Source: Heterohyrax brucei (lineage: Eukaryota; Chordata; Mammalia; Hyracoidea; Procaviidae). From it: 64,000 nucleotides of DNA. The notes under the pieces are model-generated. The model did not search any database. It was not told where the DNA came from and saw only the letters and a program-made list of their open reading frames with translations. Position 1 is the first letter of the stretch; each line of letters begins with the position of its first letter. A program made the position numbers and the translations under genes. Positions 58,160-64,000 of this stretch are shown piece by piece. The stretch spans positions 24,347,501-24,411,500 of the forward strand of contig CM053140.1 of assembly GCA_028571685.1 (NCBI GenBank), read 5' to 3'.

Positions 58160-58790
58160 GTTGTTTTAATTGTGTTTTAAGTGAATGCTTACAGTTTGAG
58201 TAAGTTTCTTATACAAAAACTTACATTTTGTTGTGTGACCTTAGCTCTTTTCTACCTACACTGTAATAGCACACTCTTCCTCTCCAGCTAGTATTTCCCA
58301 TGTCCATTCAACCAAATTTTGTCCCCCTCTGCCTCCTCATCTCACCTCCAGACAAGAGCTGCCCATTTACTCTTTCGCTGTCGACTTATGCCAAGAAGCA
58401 TACTGTTTACCGGTATCAGTTTATATCTTATATATCAATTCAGTCTTTTTGTGAGGAGTTGGCTTTGGAAATGGTTTTAGTTCTAAGCTAATGGAATCTG
58501 GGGGCTGTGTCTTCTGAGGACCCTTCAGTCTGCCAGACCATCGTGTCTGGTCTTTTTACTAGAATTTGAGTTCTGCATGCCCCATTTCTGCTCCACCAGG
58601 AACTCTGTTGAGCTCCCTGTCGGGGTGATCATTGGTGGTAACTAGGCACCATCAAGTTCTTCTGGACTCCTACTGATGTAGTCCGTGGTGTATGTGGCCC
58701 TTTCTCTCTCTTGGGCTCCCATTTTCTTTATGTCTTTGGTGTTCTTCATTTTCCTTTGCTTCAAATAATCAACAACCTAATTTCTTTTAA
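58160..58790 (-). mobile_element. L1 3' UTR (antisense)
   Basis: Similar in order and wording to the L1 3' UTR at 38060-38640 ('ttaattgtgttttaagtg', 'caagttcttctggac'). Confidence 0.65.
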
Positions 58791-58794
58791 ATAT

Positions 58795-59125
58795 TGACAA
58801 TGATATAGAAAATTTGGAATGCTTATCCATTTGATATTGGGAATAGAAACTGGTACAGCTACTATGGAAAACAGTTTGGTAGTTTCTCACAGTGTTAAAC
58901 CATATTACCATATGAGCTGGCAGTTATCCTAATAGTATATAACCAGGAGGCATCACAGTAATGAAGAAAACAGACACATATACCCCAGTGTTCGTTGCAG
59001 TACTATTCATAACAGCCAAAAGTTGAATGCAGCCTAAATATGCATGAACAGATAAATGGACCAACAAAATATGGTACCTACATAGAATGGAATGTTAGTC
59101 ATAAGGAGAAATCATATTGAAATGT
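58795..59125 (+). mobile_element. L1 ORF2 end (sense), part 1
   Basis: Sense L1 text ('ggaaaacagtttggtag', 'actattcataacagcc'). The element resumes at about 60160-60430 after inserted material. Confidence 0.72.
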
Positions 59126-59727
59126 GCTGCCCAGGCCTGCATAAATAACTTGCAGCATGCCTCCAAAATTGGAGGCTCTCAAGAGTCCAAAAAAGGGGCA
59201 GGTAACTCCAGCATGTTGGGAAAGGACTTTTGTTAGGTAGGTTTAATGTACAAGGAGGTCCCTAGGGGCTGTGGGGCCAGGAGAGATCTCCACACCCTGC
59301 AGTGGGAGGGCAGAGGTTTTGTAATGGCAGAAGAGCTTGTGTGCCAGGGATTTATATAAGAAAGACTCAGGAAATGATAGTGAAATAGTGGACCACATGA
59401 AGGTACTCATGTTTGGCCTTGGAAAGCCTGTTTCCCCTTTAGTCCGGCTCTTACAGTCTGGCATGTTCCTTCTCTTGTGCCGTAATATGGGATGCCCTTT
59501 TCTCTTCCTGTCTGGGAATAGATGTAGAAGTGGGGTTCGCTAGATGACATGTGGTGCCCATGCGTGTGCAGGACACAAAGTTGCTGTGTGCCCAGAACAG
59601 AGGGAAGGCTTCTCTCATAAGGAAAAGGGACTGGGAAAGAAAACAGGGCCCAGTTCTCAGTCTTCCCATCAGAGAATACTCTGGACCCAAGGCTTTTCTT
59701 TACTTAAGCAGCTTAGATGGCAGGCAT
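59126..59727. mobile_element. Unclassified insertion in the L1, possibly an LTR
   Basis: About 600 bp of different, more GC-balanced sequence splits the L1. A TATA-like 'tttatataag' lies near 59351. No family could be assigned, and both orientations are possible. Confidence 0.35.
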
Positions 59728-60125
59728 AATTGTTAAGTGCCACTGAGTTGGTTCAGATTCATAGCGACCCTATGAACAACAGAACAAAACACTGCCCCGT
59801 CTTGTACCATGTCCACAATCGTTTCTATGCTTAAGCCCATTTGTGCTGCTACTGTGTCAGTCCATCTTGTTCAGGGTCATCATGTTTTTTGCTGACACTC
59901 CACTCTACCAAACATGATGTCTTTCTCCAGGGACTCATCCTTCCTGACAACATGTCCAAAGTATGTAAGATGCAGTCTTGCCGTTTTTGCTTCCAAGGAG
60001 CACTCTGGTAGTACTTCTTCTAGAACAGATCTGTTTGTTCTTTTGGCGGTCCTTGGTGCGTTCAACGTTCTTCTCCAACACCACAATTTAAAGACATCTT
60101 CTGTCATCTTTGTTCATTGTCCAGG
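59728..60125 (-). mobile_element. RTE LINE 3' fragment (antisense)
   Basis: 'gttaagtgccactgagttgg' to 'catctttgttcattgtcc'; also within the split L1. Confidence 0.88.
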
Positions 60126-60159
60126 GAGACATGGAGGCACACCATTTCCCCAACACATG

Positions 60160-60430
60160 TAAGAGTATAGATAAACCTTGAAAAACATAATGCAGAGTGA
60201 AACCAGTCTATCACAAAAGGACAAATAATTGTTTTATCTCACTTACATAAAGTAAAAAAGGTAAATGTGTAGAGACCAAAATTTAGTCATGCTTATTAGG
60301 ACATGTTGAAAGACGGAGTCATTTTATAGGAAACAGTGAGTTACTGTTTATGGTGATGGGAAATTTGGCAGTGATTATGGGTGGTGATTGCAAAACATGA
60401 TCAGTGTAATTTTATGGAACTTACAGAAAC
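60160..60430 (+). mobile_element. L1 3' end (sense), part 2
   Basis: Continues the L1 of 58795-59125 ('accttgaaaaacataatgc', 'caaaaggacaaataattg'). Confidence 0.7.
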
Positions 60431-61125
60431 AGGGAACTTTGTTGCTGACTCTTAGTGACCCTGTGTACAACAGAATGAAACACTGCCTGGTCCGACACCA
60501 TCCCCACCATCAAATTATTTCAGTCCGTTGTTGCAGCAACTATGTCAGTCCATCTCATTGAGGGTCTTTCTCTTTTTCACTGACTTTCTGCTGTGTCAAG
60601 CATGGTATCTTTTGCTAGGGGCTGTTCCTTTCTGGTAATATGTCCAAGGTATGTGAGACAAAGTCTTCTCATTCTTGCTTCTGAGGAGCAATCTGGCTGA
60701 ACTTCTTCCAAGACAGATTTGATTGTTCTTCTGCGAGCCAATAGTAAATTCATATTCTTTGCCAGTGCCACAGTTCAAAGCTATCATTTCTTCAATCTTT
60801 CTTATTTAGTATGTGCTTTTCACACATGTATGAGACAATTGAAAATACCATGTCTTGGGTGAGAGGATCCTGAATCCTTAAAGTAACATCTTTGCTTTTA
60901 AACTGTTTAAGGTATTTTGTATCAGATTTGTCCAATGTAGTGTGTGATTTGCCTGATGTTTCCATGAGTGTTGATTGTGGATCCAAGTAAAGTGAAATGC
61001 ATGACAACTTCACTCTTTCTCTGTTTATCATACTGCTGTTTATCGGTCCAGTTGTGAGGATTTCTGTTGTCTTTAGGTTGAGATGTAATCCATATTGGAG
61101 GCTGTAGTCCTAGATTTTCATGAGG

Positions 61126-61624
61126 GTCATGGATTGAATTGCATTCCCCCCAAAATCTGTGCAGCAGTTTAGCTACACCATGATTCCTGGTATTGTGTGA
61201 TGTTCCTCCATGTTGGAAATCCAGCCTCTAAGATGTTAATGCGGGTAGGTGGGCAATAGGCAGCAGTTGTGTTGAGGCAGGACTCCAAGTGTAAGATTGC
61301 TTTGTGCCTTGAGGCAGTCTCTTGTGATACAAAGGAAGGAAGCTAGCAGACAAATTTAGGAACTTCATACCATCAAGAAGCTGTGCTGTAAGTGGAGTGC
61401 ATCCTTTGGAAAGGACTAGGGTCACTGCACCTCAGTAGCTTCCAGTCAAGGATAAGACCGAGGACAAGGACCGTCCTCCAGACCCAGCAGAGAAAGCCTT
61501 CCCCTGGAGCTAACACCCTGAATTTGGACTTCTAGCCTACTGGACCATGACAAAATAAAATTTCTCATATTAAAGCCATCCACTTATGGTATTTCTGTTA
61601 AAGCAACACTAAATGACTAAGACA
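61126..61624 (+). mobile_element. 5' LTR of a nonautonomous MaLR-like element
   Basis: Same block order as the 3' LTR at 62684 ('cagcagtttagctacac', 'agtctcttgtgatacaa', 'aaatgactaagaca'), clearly more similar to it than to the other LTRs here. Confidence 0.82.
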
Positions 61625-62683
61625 GGATTAGAGTAGGGTGCTGCTCTAACCAATACCTAAAATGTGGAAGTATTTTTGAAACTGTGAATGGAAGACTCAA
61701 AAGGAACCAAGGAGAACTGTTAACACCAGTGAAAGTACAGATGATGAGAAAGAAGCAGCAGATGACCAGTGACAGCAGCAACAGACATGTCAGCAGCAAC
61801 GGCCATGTGGCAGCAGAACCAGACCAGTGTGAGACAGCATTGGAGTGACCCATGGAGTGAGAGAGTTGAATGCCTGTGTGCAGGAGGTGTTCTGGTGGAG
61901 TGGGGTGCCTTTGGGCACTTGAATAAGTGAAGCTAGGCTTGCTGATCCACAGAGTGAGAGAACTGAGTGCCTGTGTGCAGGAGACTTCCTGACAGAGTGG
62001 GTTGCATCCCAGCATTTAAATCATTGGAGCTACAGAGCTTTGGAACACTTGCCCCATCAGGGCAGATGTAGGCCTGAGGGGCCACGAGGCCATAGGAAGC
62101 AGAAGCTGGGAGACAAAGAGCATGAGAAGACTAGTTGCCTCGATCTCACAAGATACAGCTGTGACCTCAGGGGTTTGAGAGGGTGGAGCCATGGCTTCCT
62201 ATGTTTCTAAGGGTGGAATTGCCACTCATTTGTCTTAGGGTGCACCTAACTTGGCTTGGCTGGCAAAGCCAAGGGACCAGAGTTACTGTCCCAGTGGGCC
62301 TGGAAGGCAGAGCTGTAGCACAGGGCCAGGGGCTTCCACTCAGAATCTGGAGAGTGTGGCCAATACCTGGAGTCTATTTCTGGGCCGTTGTGTTAAATGT
62401 TTCAGAGAATGGAAGATTTTTTTCAAAACTTTGAGGCCTACTGTATTGTTTTGCTGACTTCTGTGTTGTCTGTTTTGCTTTCTTTCTCCCATTTGTAGTA
62501 GAAATGCCTAACTTGTGCCTGCCTGTTCTGCCATTGTATTTTGGAAGCAGATGACTTGTGTTCTAGATTTCACAGCTGAAGAGGAATTTCTGGATTTTGG
62601 ACTTAAGACTTTCACTATGATAGGGTGAATATGTTTTAATGTTGCAAAGATGTGATTTTTTTTTTTTTAGGGAACAAAGGGAA
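61625..62683 (+). mobile_element. Internal region of the LTR element, no gag or pol
   Basis: About 1.06 kb with no long open frame and no recognisable retroviral protein. It ends with a purine run ('agggaacaaagggaa') directly before the 3' LTR, as expected for a polypurine tract. Confidence 0.75.
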
Positions 62684-63182
62684 TATTATGGATTGACTTG
62701 TGTTCCCCCAAAAATCTGTGTAGCAGTTTAGCTACACTATGATTTCTGGTATTGTGTGATGTTCTATCATGTTGAAAATCCTGCCTTGATGATGTTAATG
62801 AGTGTGGATGGGTGATGGCCAGCAGTTGTGTTGGTGGGGTAGGACTCAATATGTAAGATTGTTTTGTGCCTTGAAGCAGTCTCTTGTGATACAAGGGAAA
62901 GATGCTAGCAGAGAGATTTGGGGACCTCATACCAAGAAGCTGTGACAGAAGCTGAGCACATCCTTTGGAAAGGACTGGGGTTACTGTGCCTCAGAAGCTT
63001 CCAGTCCAGGGTCAGATTGAGGATAAGGACTTTCCTCCAAACCCAGCAAAGAAAGACTTTCCTGGAGCTGATACCCTAAATTTGATCTTTTAGCCTACCG
63101 GACTGTAACAAAATGAAATTTCTTTTTTTAAAGCCATCCACTTGTGGCATTTTTGTTAAAGCAGCACTAGATGACTAAGACA
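62684..63182 (+). mobile_element. 3' LTR of a nonautonomous MaLR-like element
   Basis: Starts 'tattatggattgacttgtg' and ends 'agatgactaagaca', then RTE text resumes at once. It pairs with 61126-61624. Confidence 0.82.
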
Positions 63183-64000
63183 GTGAATAAGTGCTTCTAA
63201 TCCTCTTCACTTCCAGCAAGCAAGGCTGTGTCATATTCATATGGCAGGTTGTTAGTGAGTCTTCTTCCAAACCTGATGCCACAATTTTCTTCATCGAGTC
63301 CAGCTTCTCATTCACATGTACATACATTCATATTCACATACATTCACATACTAAGTACCCTGAAAAGATACAGTCCTGATGCAGACTTTTCTTAACTTTA
63401 AACCGCACAGTATCCCTGCCTCTTGGTTCATATGCACATTCTTCATGAGCAGAATTAAGTGTTCTGGAATTCCCATTCTTCTTAGTATTATCCACAATTT
63501 GTTATGATTCCTGTGGTTGAATGCCTTTGTATAGTCAAAGCAGAAGTAAACACCTTTTTGGTGTTCTCTGCTTTCAGCCATGATCCATCTAGCCTCAGTA
63601 GTGGTATCTTTTGTTCCACATCCTCTTTTAAGTTCAGCTTGAATTTCTGGCAGTTTATGTTCATGTATTTCCGTAACCACTTTTGCATAGTCATCAACAA
63701 AATTTTACTTGTGACATTAATGGTATCATTTGTTAATTTCTGCTTTGTGTTGAATCACCTTACTTTGGAGTGGGTACAAATACAGGTCTTTTCCAGTTGG
63801 TTGACCAGGTAGCTGTCTTCCAAATTTCTTGGTATAGATGAGTGAGCACCTCCAACACCTGATCTGTTGGTTGAAACATGTGAAATCCGGGAACCTTGGT
63901 TTTTGCCAAGTGTGTTCAGTGCAGCTTAGACTGCTTTCAGTACTATTGGTTCTTAATCATATGCTATATCCTGAATTGGTTGTAGGTTGACCAGCTCTTA

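Larger units (their letters stand above)
60432..64000 (-). mobile_element. RTE/BovB-like LINE (antisense), split by an LTR element and running off the window
   Basis: 3' end at about 60432; the RT C-terminal region runs to about 61125. After the LTR element (61126-63182) the RTE resumes at 63183 ('gaataagtgcttctaatcc') and continues into the RT core at 63351-63700 (FCFDYTKAFNHRNHNKLW on the minus strand) to the end of the window. A short CACATACATT-type repeat lies at 63311-63352. Confidence 0.88.

Overview
The window looks like nuclear DNA from an afrotherian mammal (elephant, manatee, hyrax, aardvark or tenrec side). Three things point there: many tRNA-derived SINEs of the AfroSINE type (heads like 'aaccctggtggt', tails like 'gtcgctatgagt' and 'ctcgacggca'), a large amount of an RTE/BovB-like LINE sharing that tail and ending in (CAA)n, and mammalian L1s. 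The species cannot be fixed from the sequence alone.

The only convincing gene is a plus-strand KRAB/C2H2 zinc-finger gene at about 7.4-12.7 kb: a KRAB-A exon (7439-7562), a degraded third exon (about 10120-10270) and a long zinc-finger exon (10632-12696). Phases fit (1, then 2). Exon 1 is not in the window. The finger array was built by duplicating a five-finger module; its third copy is cut by a frameshift and continues as about 1.1 kb of decayed fingers. The KRAB box should recruit TRIM28 and the fingers should read DNA. The exon 3 architecture resembles human ZNF57/ZNF77 (recalled, not computed).

A CpG island at 34.6-35.1 kb with ETS motifs, a CCG tract and a splice donor looks like a promoter plus non-coding first exon. 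Positions 1-4168 are duplicated at 54121-57681, so the locus has grown by segmental duplication, as KZNF clusters do, and a paralogue may lie beyond 64 kb.

Most of the rest is transposon sequence. 38.0-54.5 kb is essentially one old antisense L1 carrying a nested stack: an RTE, a young ERVK-like solo LTR, RTE tails, two MaLR-like LTRs, a full-length L1 and a decayed IS630-Tc1-mariner transposase. Other elements include a mariner with TA target duplication (26775-28055), an RTE with a twin-priming inversion (17935-21110), and an LTR-internal-LTR element with a polypurine tract (61126-63182) nested in an RTE that runs off the end. No tRNA, rRNA or CRISPR array was seen.

All repeat names come from pattern recognition without a database. 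Boundaries are approximate unless a target-site duplication is stated.
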